From: JBFHIZ01 sp963666475
GTDB taxonomy: Bacteria; Bacillota; Clostridia; Lachnospirales; Lachnospiraceae
DNA length: 64,000 bases
Reading direction: 5' to 3'
Assembly (NCBI GenBank): GCA_963666475.2
Contig: CAXXJM010000001.1
Coordinates: forward strand, 1,116,001 to 1,180,000
A program made the position numbers and the translations under genes. Under the pieces are notes generated by a model. That model was not told the DNA's origin. It saw only the letters and a program-made list of their open reading frames with translations, and ran no database searches. This document shows positions 1-7,678 of this stretch, one piece after another. Each line of letters begins with the position of its first letter. Position 1 is the first letter of the stretch.

Positions 1-171
1 CTGCCAAAAGTAGCAGGTGCAGAATATGATATTCTAAGAAGCACGGATATCCTAAAATCGGAAAAGAATAGACATGGAATCGTTGGAAAATATGTCGAAC
101 AAATCAGTCATACGATGACTTTACATAATAAAAAGCTTGTATATTTCAATTCTCATATTTGGGGATTGTAA
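1..171 (+). CDS. C-terminal end of an unrecognised protein (partial)
   Basis: Frame 1 is open from the first base to a TAA at 169-171, giving 56 C-terminal residues that end in NSHIWGL. A terminator follows at 196-224, which supports this being a real gene end. I do not recognise the family. The visible part has no membrane segment or obvious motif. The start lies outside the window. Confidence 0.5.
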   Translation: MPKVAGAEYDILRSTDILKSEKNRHGIVGKYVEQISHTMTLHNKKLVYFNSHIWGL

Positions 172-195
172 AAACAAAACAGAAATCAATGGAGG

Positions 196-224
196 AAGTC
201 CAGGGAAATGACTGGGCTTGTTTT
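196..224 (+). terminator. Intrinsic terminator after the partial first gene
   Basis: AAGTCCAG (196-203) and CTGGGCTT (212-219) pair with one G-U wobble around an 8-base loop, and GTTTT follows. It lies 25 bases after the stop codon of the partial gene. The remaining bases up to the HxlR promoter (about 225-380) show nothing further that I recognise. Confidence 0.6.
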
Positions 225-384
225 GAGTACAAAAATAAGGTATATTAGGTAAACAAATCATTGCCTGATACTTCAGCGCATCGCAGGTGAACTCTACACC
301 ATGAATTCCGAAGATAAATTTACGCTGTCGATAACAACACTTTAGTTGTCCATCATCATTTAATGTATTATAATTCTCTTATAT

Positions 385-400
385 ATTATAGTACTATAAT
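385..400. promoter_or_regulatory. 16-bp perfect palindrome, candidate HxlR operator
   Basis: ATTATAGTACTATAAT is a perfect palindrome placed 25 bases before the start codon of the HxlR gene, within AT-rich promoter-like sequence. HxlR-family regulators (YodB, HypR, CatR) bind short palindromes containing GTAC/AGTA half sites and often repress themselves, so this is a candidate autoregulatory site. The binding itself is inferred. Confidence 0.5.
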
Positions 401-424
401 TTTTATTACCTAAGGAGGTCTCTA

Positions 425-751
425 GTGAACTTTGATCCTAATGAAAATTGCCCCGTAACCTTTGCCCTTAGTCTGCTAAACGGTAAATGGAAGCTTCCCA
501 TCGTCTGGGAAATCCATCTCGACAATACAATTCGATTCAATGAACTTCAACGTCATCTAAATGGCATTTCCAACCTTATGTTAAGCAAAAACCTGAAAGA
601 GCTTGAGGCTGATCATATTATTGAACGCCATCAATATAATGAAATACCTCCTCGAGTTGAATATAGCCTAACCGAGACAGGTCAGGCACTTCTACCTGCT
701 TTGAAGCTTTTAGGTGATTGGGGTGCCAAATACCGTTTAGAAATGCGCTGA
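425..751 (+). CDS. HxlR-family winged-helix transcriptional regulator
   Basis: This is a 108-residue protein with the full HxlR (MarR-like winged helix) domain. CPVTFALSLLNGKWKLPIVWE covers the first helices, followed by the recognition region around SNLMLSKNLKELEADHIIER and a wing near RVEYSLTETG. Cys9 sits at the conserved N-terminal position that senses thiol-reactive stress in YodB/HypR-type members. The start is GTG with an AAGGAGG box (412-418) six bases upstream. It is the only plus-strand gene here and is convergent with the amidohydrolase run at 865-7040. It may sense the same class of compounds, though that is only positional inference. The family call is secure; the ligand is unknown. 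Confidence 0.9.
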   Translation: MNFDPNENCPVTFALSLLNGKWKLPIVWEIHLDNTIRFNELQRHLNGISNLMLSKNLKELEADHIIERHQYNEIPPRVEYSLTETGQALLPALKLLGDWGAKYRLEMR

Positions 752-825
752 TTTGTAATCCTTCTATTTTAACTTCATTCATACAACCTGAGCTTCAATA
801 CGCATTAATTGATGACTCATATCAA

Positions 826-851
826 ATAGCCAGACCAAATGGTCTGACTAT
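826..851. terminator. Hairpin between convergent genes
   Basis: ATAGCCAGACCA and TGGTCTGACTAT pair with one mismatch around AA, in the gap between the HxlR stop and the convergent amidohydrolase stop. There is no long T-run on either strand, so it would be at best a weak bidirectional terminator. Confidence 0.35.
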
Positions 852-864
852 TAGGTTAATACTT

Positions 865-1824
865 TTATGGTCGATTAAAGAGCTTTCTAGCATTTTCATA
901 CATGATCATCTCTTTATAAGGTTTTAATGTTTCATTTGTTTCAAATAACTGATTGAGATCGTCCATGTTTTTTTTCATAAGTGCTAAAGGCGTATAAGGA
1001 AAGTCTCCACCATACATAATCTTATCCGGTGTTGTTATTGTCAAAAGCAGTTCCAACATATGGGGGGCGGGATTTCCAGCGGTGTCAAAATATAGTCGCC
1101 TTATGTTGTCCTTGACATCGAAGTTTTGTTCCAATAATCCCTGGAATTTTAGAAGTGGTTGAATCATCGCCATTCGATCTGCGACATTCGGTAGGAAGGA
1201 ACCGCAGTGTGGTACAACAATTTTAATATTTGGATATCGGACTGGAACATTGTTAGCCATTAAATTAAGCACCGCTCTTGTGGTATCACATAAGAATTCA
1301 TAGGCTGGTATAGGTCCTTGAGTGAAGACATTTTCGACCATCTGTTCAGGCTTATGAGGATGAATGATTAGAATCGCATTTCTTTTATCAAGGGTTTCAA
1401 ACAATGGATCCATCTTAGGATCCCCTAAGTATAAGCCTTTGCTATTGCTACCTATTTTCACACCAACAGCCCCTAGCACGTCGATTGCATATATAGCTTC
1501 CTCAATGGATGCTTCTACATTAGGCAACGGCAAAGTTGCACAGAATCCATACTGATCAGGATATTTATCCTTTATGGTTGCTGTATATCGATTCAAGTCC
1601 CGATTTAATGATACAGCTTCTTGATCATCCTCAAAATATGGATGAGGAGATGAAATCGATAACAACGTCCAGTCGATTTCACATTCCTTATTGGCATTTA
1701 TATGATCCTCTATAGTCCAGGTTGGAAGTGCGAATCCATCTTCTAATTCAACATGTTTCTCTAAAATAATATCCATATACGACTCTGGTAATAAATGGCT
1801 ATGTACATCGATCACTTTACTCAT
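865..1824 (-). CDS. Metal-dependent amidohydrolase, amidohydrolase_2 (ACMSD-like) family
   Basis: A 319-residue TIM-barrel hydrolase/decarboxylase of the PF04909 family, which includes 2-amino-3-carboxymuconate-semialdehyde decarboxylase and gamma-resorcylate decarboxylase. Visible metal-site motifs are the N-terminal DVHSH, the mid-protein IIHPH, VPHCG, and the C-terminal GGDFPY with the conserved Asp. The longer open frame starts at 1851, but the ATG at 1824 is preferred because AAAGGG lies 6 bases before it and family members begin just before the xDxHxH motif. It overlaps the end of the disrupted amidohydrolase upstream by 8 bases, so the two were an operon. Substrate is not predictable. 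Family confidence is high. Confidence 0.85.
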   Translation of the reverse strand: MSKVIDVHSHLLPESYMDIILEKHVELEDGFALPTWTIEDHINANKECEIDWTLLSISSPHPYFEDDQEAVSLNRDLNRYTATIKDKYPDQYGFCATLPLPNVEASIEEAIYAIDVLGAVGVKIGSNSKGLYLGDPKMDPLFETLDKRNAILIIHPHKPEQMVENVFTQGPIPAYEFLCDTTRAVLNLMANNVPVRYPNIKIVVPHCGSFLPNVADRMAMIQPLLKFQGLLEQNFDVKDNIRRLYFDTAGNPAPHMLELLLTITTPDKIMYGGDFPYTPLALMKKNMDDLNQLFETNETLKPYKEMIMYENARKLFNRP

Positions 1825-2936
1825 ATTTAACCCTTTCTGTGTAGCCTGCATTCGCTACTTCTACACCTTTAATCCATACTTTTTCAATATTCTTTGTCAC
1901 ACCTATATCATTAAGAGGGTTACCCCTGACAAGAAGTAAATCTGCTCTTTTTCCAATTTCTATACAACCTCTGTCTTTGAGTCCAAAAACTCTTGCAGGT
2001 AGTTGGGTTGCTGCATTTAGCACCTCTTCTGAAGTTAGTCCTATTCTTGTGAGATATTCCAATTCTTCATGAATGAATCGATCTACCATGTACAACGTAA
2101 TTCATGGAATTGGTATAGTTGGCATCAGTTCCTACAAGTATTGTAATTCCCATTTTATGCATACGTCTTACATTTTCTTCCACTATCTCATATCTTGCCT
2201 TTTTAAAAGGCATTTTCTTCTTAACAGCTGCCACAAGACCTTCTTGCATGATTAATGTCGGCATAACAATCAACTTTTTCTCCTTGATCATCTGTAAGGT
2301 ATCATTAGATATAGCCTTGTCCTTTGGAACATGATTAATGATATCGACGCCTGCTTTGGCTGCACGTTCATAAGCTTTTACAGCTGTACAATGGGCGCTA
2401 ACAAGCTTTCCTTTTCCATGTACATATTCAACGATATATTGGGATAATTCTTTGGTTAACATACCTTTTGTAAGGGGAGGATTTTCATAGATCACCTTTA
2501 TATAATCCGCACCTTTCTCTAATTGCTTATCTATAAATTTTCTTGCTTGTTCAGGTGTTTCTACATATTCCGGTAAGTGTCCGAGTACTTTCTTTAAAAT
2601 AAAACTGGGTTTAGACATGATGGATGAATAACAGCTTCTAATGTCTGTTAATCCTTCTTGGGATCTTAGGCTATCTACCAACTTCGTATCATCTGTCATC
2701 ATATCCATCATGGTTGTAACACCATTTTGGGCTGCAAGCTCCAAATTGCTTCTTTCATTCAAGTGAATATGACCATCGATTAACCCTGGTAGCAGGGTAC
2801 AGCCTTGGCCATCAATTACTTTGTCACAATCGATGTCATCATTGTTTTTTAGTATCTCATCAGAGAATGTTATGGTCCTTGGACCTATTAATTTAGCACC
2901 ATCAAATATCATGACATTTTTGATCTTTGTCATCAT
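1817..2936 (-). pseudogene. Imidazolonepropionase-like amidohydrolase, disrupted by a 4-bp duplication
   Basis: Two frames together encode one amidohydrolase of about 373 residues. The upstream frame carries LLPGLIDGHIHL, the carboxylated-lysine region YIKVIYE, SAHC, and GTDAN near the active-site Asp, and ends after VVHGRSIH. The downstream frame resumes with EELEYLTRIGLTSEEVLNAAT and the usual C-terminal strand region GCIEIGKRADLLLV. At the junction the plus strand reads GAATGAAT (2071-2078), a tandem 4-base duplication. Removing one copy restores RSIHEELEYL, the sequence expected for the family. Translation probably begins at ATG 2936, seven bases after AAGGAGG. A sequencing error or slipped-strand phase variant cannot be excluded. 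Confidence 0.75.
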
Positions 2937-3136
2937 ATGCATGCCTCCTTTTCGCTTGTATTTTGATATTAATTATTTCTGTACCGTATCGCAATTGCTA
3001 TATTTATATGATAATAGCCTTTTCAATCAAAACAAGCTTCATTATCCTCAAAAGTGTCCCGTATCTCTTATTATCTATTCACCTTTTATGTCATATCACA
3101 GAATTATTCCAACAATACAAGCAAATCTAGAAACTC

Positions 3137-3162
3137 AAAAAGCCATCTATCGATGGCTTTTT
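3137..3162 (-). terminator. Bidirectional intrinsic terminator
   Basis: AAAAAGCCAT and ATGGCTTTTT form a perfect 10-bp stem around a 6-base loop, just past the stop codon of the aldo/keto reductase. A/T runs on both flanks allow action on either strand. The rest of the 2937-3169 gap shows nothing else recognised apart from the AAGGAGG box of the downstream amidohydrolase. Confidence 0.75.
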
Positions 3163-3169
3163 AAATAAT

Positions 3170-4069
3170 CTATCTATTTTCTATATAGAGATTCTCCAAT
3201 TTTAATAGGTCTTCATCTTCTAATTTTATGTTACCGACGTTAATATTCTCTTCTAGATGTGTGATCGAGGTTGTCCCGGGAATAATCAAGGTATTTTGCG
3301 AATGTTGCAGTAGCCATGCCAAAGCAACTTGGGCCGGACTAATCCCCATACGTCTAGATATCTCACAGACAACTGGATCTGAAGTCACATCGACTGCGCC
3401 AGGGTATCCTCCACCCAATGGAAAATAAGGTATCCAAGCTATCGCTTCTTTCCTACATATTTCCAGCATGTTTTCATGGGTTCTTGATAGGATGTTATAT
3501 TGATTCTGAACACAGGCGATACCAATAGGAAGTGCCTTATCAAATTCCTCCATGCTAACTGAGCTTAAACCGATCTGACCAATCAGTCCTTCTTCTCTCA
3601 TTGCAATCAATTCTGTTAATTGATCGTCAAAACTCACTTGCTGGCTTGGTTCAAGAGGATATAATCCGGGAGCTATACGCCTAAAATTAACAACTTCCAA
3701 TTGTTCTCTCTTAAGACTCCTTAAATTATCCTCAATAAGTTGTCGCAATTGTTCAGGTCTTTGTGCAGGCTCAAGGAAACTTCTACCATCACGTGAAGGC
3801 CTAGCTCCAATCTTCGTTACAAAGATCACATCGCTTTCTCTAGATAGTTCTTCTGCTAAATAACCATTGGCAACGCTGTTTCCATAGAAATCAGCCGTAT
3901 CATAGTGATTGACACCCAGTTCATAAGCTCTTCTTAGAATGGCTTTGGCCTGCGCTGGCTCTTTTAGTTTCGGCAACTGCATTACACCATAACCTACTCT
4001 TGCGACTTGGATACCTCCAAGTTCATAAGTGCCTCCTGGTCTTTTTATTTGTTCACGTTTTTTTGTCAT
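3170..4069 (-). CDS. Aldo/keto reductase
   Basis: A 299-residue NAD(P)H-dependent oxidoreductase of the aldo/keto reductase superfamily. Visible landmarks are RVGYGVMQL near residue 24, the catalytic Asp and Tyr in HYDTADFYG (about 56-64), the catalytic Lys in VTKIGARP, and the C-terminal cofactor loop IIPGTTSITHLEENI. The usual active-site His after beta-4 (xxxHR/HRP) reads VVNFRR here, so the canonical His is not evident; some subfamilies also lack it. It lies in the minus-strand accessory run between the SnoaL-like gene and the amidohydrolases, consistent with reducing a carbonyl intermediate of the same pathway. Substrate is unknown. The RBS is weak. Confidence 0.9.
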   Translation of the reverse strand: MTKKREQIKRPGGTYELGGIQVARVGYGVMQLPKLKEPAQAKAILRRAYELGVNHYDTADFYGNSVANGYLAEELSRESDVIFVTKIGARPSRDGRSFLEPAQRPEQLRQLIEDNLRSLKREQLEVVNFRRIAPGLYPLEPSQQVSFDDQLTELIAMREEGLIGQIGLSSVSMEEFDKALPIGIACVQNQYNILSRTHENMLEICRKEAIAWIPYFPLGGGYPGAVDVTSDPVVCEISRRMGISPAQVALAWLLQHSQNTLIIPGTTSITHLEENINVGNIKLEDEDLLKLENLYIENR

Positions 4070-4180
4070 TCTCTTCTATACCTCAATCTTTGGCTAAGTA
4101 GTGGGTTGCTAGTTTCTCTTGTGATTTGGTCATTTGCAACTGCCGCTTTTAGTATATTACCTTTTTCTGGTGACTCGATT

Positions 4181-4391
4181 CTATTGCTTGGTCATCACTT
4201 CACAGTGTTTTATCACAACCATATTATCCTCTGCATGATATGAAAATCCCCTGAAATTGTAATTTCTTCACCAACCTTCATTGGCTCTAACGCTTCAAAC
4301 GATCCAAAAACACCCAATACATAACTTTGACCGCCAGCAGAATCGGATAATTCTATGGATCTACATAACCCTTTCACAAAATGCTGCCATA
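4181..4391 (-). pseudogene. Possible remnant of an unidentified gene, one-base frameshift
   Basis: Directly after the SnoaL-like gene, the minus strand encodes a protein-like stretch of about 50 residues containing SAGGQSYVLGVFGSFEALEP and MKVGEEITISGDFHIM. One frame over it continues EDNMVVIKHCEVMTK to a stop at 4181-4183. Adding one base after the ATG of HIM joins the two. No start codon with an RBS is evident; a GTG is possible. The text has the alternating composition of a beta-rich domain, but I cannot name a family. It may be the tail of a deleted gene from the same cluster. Confidence 0.35.
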
Positions 4392-4399
4392 TTCAATCG

Positions 4400-5011
4400 T
4401 TATGCATAAAGCCATTCTTCCATATCTTTATATGATTTTTCCACCAAATCCGGTCTATCACGACCTGGAAGGTCATTATTAATTGTTCTACCTGAAGATG
4501 CTCCGGCATAAGACAGACATGCATAACTTTCTCTTAGACCCTCCAGTGCAGAATCTGGAAATGAAACACTTACACTGGGAATTATCGGGGCGATTACGTC
4601 CTTATCGTAGATAGAAGTGAAACCTACAATATACCACTGTCCATCGCTCTTCTGTGTTCTAAACAACAGTTTTGTATCTGATGTTACTTCATACATCGTA
4701 CCATTTATAGGCATTCTTATCTGTAAGGATGCCATTGTAATCGATACAGCTTTTACACCATTTATGTAGGTTAATGTGTTATATATTTTATGAGGACCAT
4801 AGATGTTCATGTTCTTTGATGCGGTTACAAAGTCATCGCCAGTTCCTTGGAACCATGATATATCAACAAAAGAGTCTTTCGCAAAACATTTTCTCATTTC
4901 TTCCCATTGTTCATTGTCACGGCAGAATCGTTCGAAGTGGATTAACTCCTGAATATCATATTTCGCGTTTCTATCTTCTTCTGTATTTACTAACGGTCTT
5001 TTTATAAACAT
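4400..5011 (-). CDS. SnoaL-like (NTF2-fold) protein
   Basis: A 203-residue protein whose N-terminal about 150 residues match the SnoaL-like/NTF2 fold. A helix IQELIHFERFCRDNEQWEEM is followed by FAKDSFVDISWFQGTG, a central HKIYNTLTYINGVKAVSITM strand pair, and QWYIVGFTSIYDKDVI. Family members are small ligand-binding enzymes such as hydratases, cyclases and ring-hydroxylation partners, or scaffold proteins in aromatic and polyketide metabolism. The start ATG follows GAGGAG by 8 bases. It belongs to the minus-strand accessory run with a flavin-type oxidoreductase upstream and an AKR downstream, suggesting a shared catabolic or detoxification role (inference). Confidence 0.7.
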   Translation of the reverse strand: MFIKRPLVNTEEDRNAKYDIQELIHFERFCRDNEQWEEMRKCFAKDSFVDISWFQGTGDDFVTASKNMNIYGPHKIYNTLTYINGVKAVSITMASLQIRMPINGTMYEVTSDTKLLFRTQKSDGQWYIVGFTSIYDKDVIAPIIPSVSVSFPDSALEGLRESYACLSYAGASSGRTINNDLPGRDRPDLVEKSYKDMEEWLYA

Positions 5012-5123
5012 TTTATGAGCTCCTCATATGTAGTGTAATTATTGATAGATGCACTGGGACTAATTATTCTGCCTTGCTCTTTCAAAGCAACACATAGCTC
5101 TTACTGAGGTCAGTCCAGTAACC

Positions 5124-5516
5124 CTAATTTACCAGTACTTGGGTGTCACCGCCAAAGCTATTAATCACCGCTTTCATATCGTCAATATAGAAAACAGCTA
5201 GTTTATCTTCTTGTCCTTGAAAGTTATTCTTAAGATATGGATTGGAAGCTAACATCACTTCTTTGGCTTCTCTAGAATGATCGATAATTGCTCTACCACT
5301 TACTCTAATCCATTTTCCAGAATTCATTGCCACAACTTCGATCTTGGGATTGTCTTGAATTTGATTATAGACATTTTTATCATTGCTCGTGGATAAATAA
5401 ACTCTTCCGTTATACAAACCGGCACCTCCAAATGGTCTTAATCGTGGTTGGTCCTTATCTGTTGTGGCTATAAAAAAAGTTTTAGCTTCATTTAGAAATT
5501 GTGCTACTTGACTCAT
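5124..5516 (-). CDS. Pyridoxamine 5'-phosphate oxidase-like flavin-binding protein
   Basis: A 130-residue split-barrel protein of the PNPOx-like family, which bind FMN or F420 or act as reductases. Evidence: FFIATTDKDQPRLRPFGG near the N terminus, YLSTSNDKNVYNQIQDNP, the strand IEVVAMNSGKWIRVSGRA, and the C-terminal AVFYIDDMKAVI. The start at 5516 is chosen over the longer frame (5579) because AAGGAGAAG lies 6 bases upstream and family members begin a few residues before this first helix. A 16-bp palindrome lies 58 bases upstream. Such small proteins are common in anaerobe accessory loci with unknown substrates. The family call is good; the function is open. Confidence 0.8.
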   Translation of the reverse strand: MSQVAQFLNEAKTFFIATTDKDQPRLRPFGGAGLYNGRVYLSTSNDKNVYNQIQDNPKIEVVAMNSGKWIRVSGRAIIDHSREAKEVMLASNPYLKNNFQGQEDKLAVFYIDDMKAVINSFGGDTQVLVN

Positions 5517-5573
5517 GTTTCTTCTCCTTTTTGATAAATTCAATCTGTATGATGTGCCTTTGCTTGAGCACAT

Positions 5574-5589
5574 TTTCATTATAATGAAA
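5574..5589. promoter_or_regulatory. 16-bp perfect palindrome upstream of the PNPOx-like gene
   Basis: TTTCATTATAATGAAA is a perfect palindrome in the 170-base gap between the PNPOx-like gene and the amidohydrolase upstream of it. The same gap holds a second inverted repeat, AATATTTTC (5588-5596) with GAAAATATT (5632-5640). The sequence differs from the MarR operator at 7068/7531, so a different regulator would be implied. Confidence 0.35.
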
Positions 5590-5685
5590 TATTTTCTACT
5601 ATCAATACGGAATAAATAGTAACTAAGTAAGGAAAATATTACTTAGGGCGCCTTTTATGGAATTCGAATTCTGATAAGCTTCTTT

Positions 5686-6708
5686 TTAGGACCTTGAAAG
5701 TCCGAACAGTTTTTCTGCATTCTTATGAGCTATCATGTGTCGCTCTTCATGTGACAAATCAAATGTTTCTAGATATGATTGAGAGTTTATATTAGTACGA
5801 TAGGGATAATCCGTTGCCCAAAGCAGACGATCGGCACCAACTTTTGACAAACAGAATTCGAAATCATCCTCAAATAACATTCCACTTGGACTTATGTACA
5901 TATTATTCTTGAAATAGTAGGAAATACAATGTTTTAACCCTGTGACTTCTGGCGTTAAGGTGGTATCTAGGCGATTAAAGTAATAAGGCAGCATTTCACC
6001 CCAATGTCCACAAATCATCGTAAGTTCAGGTAATTTATCAAATATACCTGAAAGGATCATACGAAGATATTGTACGCCACTATCATAATGCCATCCAATT
6101 CCATGTCCAGCAAATACATTGGTTATGGATAGGGACCATGAACCTTGATAATAGTGAGAAGAAATAGCTTCATCCACTTCACCTGGGTGTAATTGAACTG
6201 GTACACCTAATTGAGCGGCTTTTTCAAAAATCGGAAAAAATCTCTCGTCATCTAAAAAAAGACCATCCATTCCACCATTGAAGACAACACCTTTAAAATT
6301 CAATTCGTTAACACATCTTTCAAGTTCTGTTACCGCTGCTTGAACATCAGCTATCGGTAAAGCAGCAAACCCGTAAAATCTATTTGGTGCATTAAGACAG
6401 TATGTGGCTAAATCATCGTTGGCCATTTTGCATAACGCCACTGCATGTTCCGCTTCTAGATACATAGGACTGTTATTTCCATAGCTAATAAGTTGAATAT
6501 CAACACCAGTCTCATCCATTTTTGCTAGCCTTATGTCGCCAACGTCTGTAATCAAACCTTGTTTAACAAATCTGTCGATAAAGGATGCTTTCGCAACTTG
6601 AGCCGGATTCATCCCTGCCTCATTCATAATTTTTTTATAAGCCTCATTGACATTTTCTGACATATAATGCTCTTCTACAGCTATGACGTGTAATTCTTTA
6701 TTTTTCAT
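5686..6708 (-). CDS. Amidohydrolase_2 family, gamma-resorcylate-decarboxylase-like
   Basis: A 340-residue metal-dependent TIM-barrel enzyme. The N-terminal VEEHY supplies the Glu-x-His pair that distinguishes resorcylate/LigW-type decarboxylases from the Asp-x-His of typical amidohydrolases. Further motifs are QLHPGE near residue 175, CGHWGEMLPYY, and the late Asp in WATDYPY. Known relatives non-oxidatively decarboxylate hydroxybenzoates. Start ATG has AGAAAGGA 9 bases upstream. It is preceded by the DUF2316 gene under the MarR operator, so it is probably induced with it. A second, more divergent family member lies at 865-1824. Exact substrate unknown. Confidence 0.85.
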   Translation of the reverse strand: MKNKELHVIAVEEHYMSENVNEAYKKIMNEAGMNPAQVAKASFIDRFVKQGLITDVGDIRLAKMDETGVDIQLISYGNNSPMYLEAEHAVALCKMANDDLATYCLNAPNRFYGFAALPIADVQAAVTELERCVNELNFKGVVFNGGMDGLFLDDERFFPIFEKAAQLGVPVQLHPGEVDEAISSHYYQGSWSLSITNVFAGHGIGWHYDSGVQYLRMILSGIFDKLPELTMICGHWGEMLPYYFNRLDTTLTPEVTGLKHCISYYFKNNMYISPSGMLFEDDFEFCLSKVGADRLLWATDYPYRTNINSQSYLETFDLSHEERHMIAHKNAEKLFGLSRS

Positions 6709-6749
6709 AATTTCAATCCTTTCTGAATAAATGATTGATTTATCTCTCT

Positions 6750-7040
6750 CTAATTTCTAGCTTTCCAGGGATGTTCATACTTAAACCATTTGTTGCTCTT
6801 ATAATCAGCCAACTTACTGAATGGACACATCTCAATGTCATTTTCTTTCAACTTGTCTTCTAAATAATCTCGAACCATCCATACATACCCCGGATTTTCA
6901 GATTTCATCTCCAGAACATCGTTTAGTTCTTCTTCACTTATACATAGATCATCTAAAGTAATTCGTATGTCTTGATTCAACAAGCTAAAATTAGCTTTTA
7001 ACTCAATTGATGTATTTACTTTTTCTTTTTTAGTTAACAT
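6750..7040 (-). CDS. DUF2316 family protein
   Basis: A 96-residue small protein matching DUF2316: helical N-terminal half (IRITLDDLCISEEELNDVLEM) and the typical tail with VWMVRDYLEDKLKENDIE, CPFSKL and a KWFKYE-like ending. The family has no known biochemical function. It often sits beside MarR/TetR regulators and is HTH-like in its first half. ATG follows AAGGAGAAA at good spacing. Its promoter region carries the second copy of the MarR-type palindrome (7068-7079), so it is the likely first gene of the MarR-regulated transcript that continues into the resorcylate-decarboxylase-like gene. Confidence 0.7.
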   Translation of the reverse strand: MLTKKEKVNTSIELKANFSLLNQDIRITLDDLCISEEELNDVLEMKSENPGYVWMVRDYLEDKLKENDIEMCPFSKLADYKSNKWFKYEHPWKARN

Positions 7041-7067
7041 ATTTTCTCCTTTTTTATATTATTTATT

Positions 7068-7079
7068 ATAGCAAGCTAT
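7068..7079. promoter_or_regulatory. MarR-type operator, second copy
   Basis: ATAGCAAGCTAT repeats the ATAGC-NN-GCTAT half-site pattern found in front of the marR gene itself (ATAGCATGCTAT, 7531-7542). On the minus strand it is followed immediately by TATAAT, so a bound dimer would block the promoter of the DUF2316-amidohydrolase genes. The shared half sites are read directly; the regulator assignment is inference. Confidence 0.6.
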
Positions 7080-7096
7080 GTATTTTCATAAAATTT

Positions 7097-7513
7097 TTAT
7101 CCTTGTAACTTGCCCAGCAACTCATTTAACTGTTCTGTTTCTATCGGCGTCAATTTCTCTGTCACATGTCTTTCTAAGGCATCTGCATAATCGATGAGTT
7201 CTTCTTTCAACTGAATCGCTTTCTGGGTGAGGCTTATAAGCTTACTACGGGAGTCCTCAGGATTGATCACTTTAAGGATCATTTCTTTCTTTTCCAACTG
7301 TTGGATCAATCTTGTGACTGTAGGGTTTGATAATGAAAGCATCATTTCAATATCCACTTGACGCATACTTGCTCTTGATGAATTATATAAGACCTTGATT
7401 ACGGAAAACTGTGGGTGTGTCAAGTCATATTTTGCCAATTGGCCATTGCTATATTTTTCAATCGCTAAATTCAATTTCTTGATTTTTATAACTGTACTAT
7501 CTTTAATGGACAT
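7097..7513 (-). CDS. MarR-family transcriptional regulator
   Basis: A 138-residue winged-helix repressor of the MarR family. The recognition helix region is IEMMLSLSNPTVTRLIQQLEKKEMI, the wing is VINPEDSRSKLISLTQ, and long dimerisation helices lie at both ends (SIKDSTVIKIKKLNLAIEKY and TPIETEQLNELLGKLQ). ATG is 6 bases after AAGGAGG. A consensus-like promoter and a 16-bp palindrome lie just upstream, arguing for autorepression, and a matching half-site palindrome controls the next gene downstream. MarR proteins usually respond to aromatic acids or oxidants, which fits the hydroxybenzoate-decarboxylase-like genes below it. Ligand unknown. Confidence 0.9.
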   Translation of the reverse strand: MSIKDSTVIKIKKLNLAIEKYSNGQLAKYDLTHPQFSVIKVLYNSSRASMRQVDIEMMLSLSNPTVTRLIQQLEKKEMILKVINPEDSRSKLISLTQKAIQLKEELIDYADALERHVTEKLTPIETEQLNELLGKLQG

Positions 7514-7528
7514 TGTCGTTCCTCCTTT

Positions 7529-7572
7529 TCATAGCATGCTATGATTCTATCATCCTTAATTCTTATTGTCAA
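7529..7572 (-). promoter_or_regulatory. marR promoter with overlapping operator
   Basis: On the minus strand TTGACA (7567-7572) and TAGAAT (7544-7549) are separated by exactly 17 bases. The perfect palindrome TCATAGCATGCTATGA (7529-7544) begins at the end of the -10 box and covers the expected start of transcription, the classical position for an autorepressor site. Confidence 0.75.
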
Positions 7573-7678
7573 CACTTTATTTCTGTTAGAACGCATACTA
7601 AACTGTCTTTTCAACCAGGTAGTTTCACCTGATTCTTTAAACCTACGGCCTGTAAAACCCCTTCATTAACAAGTAGAC

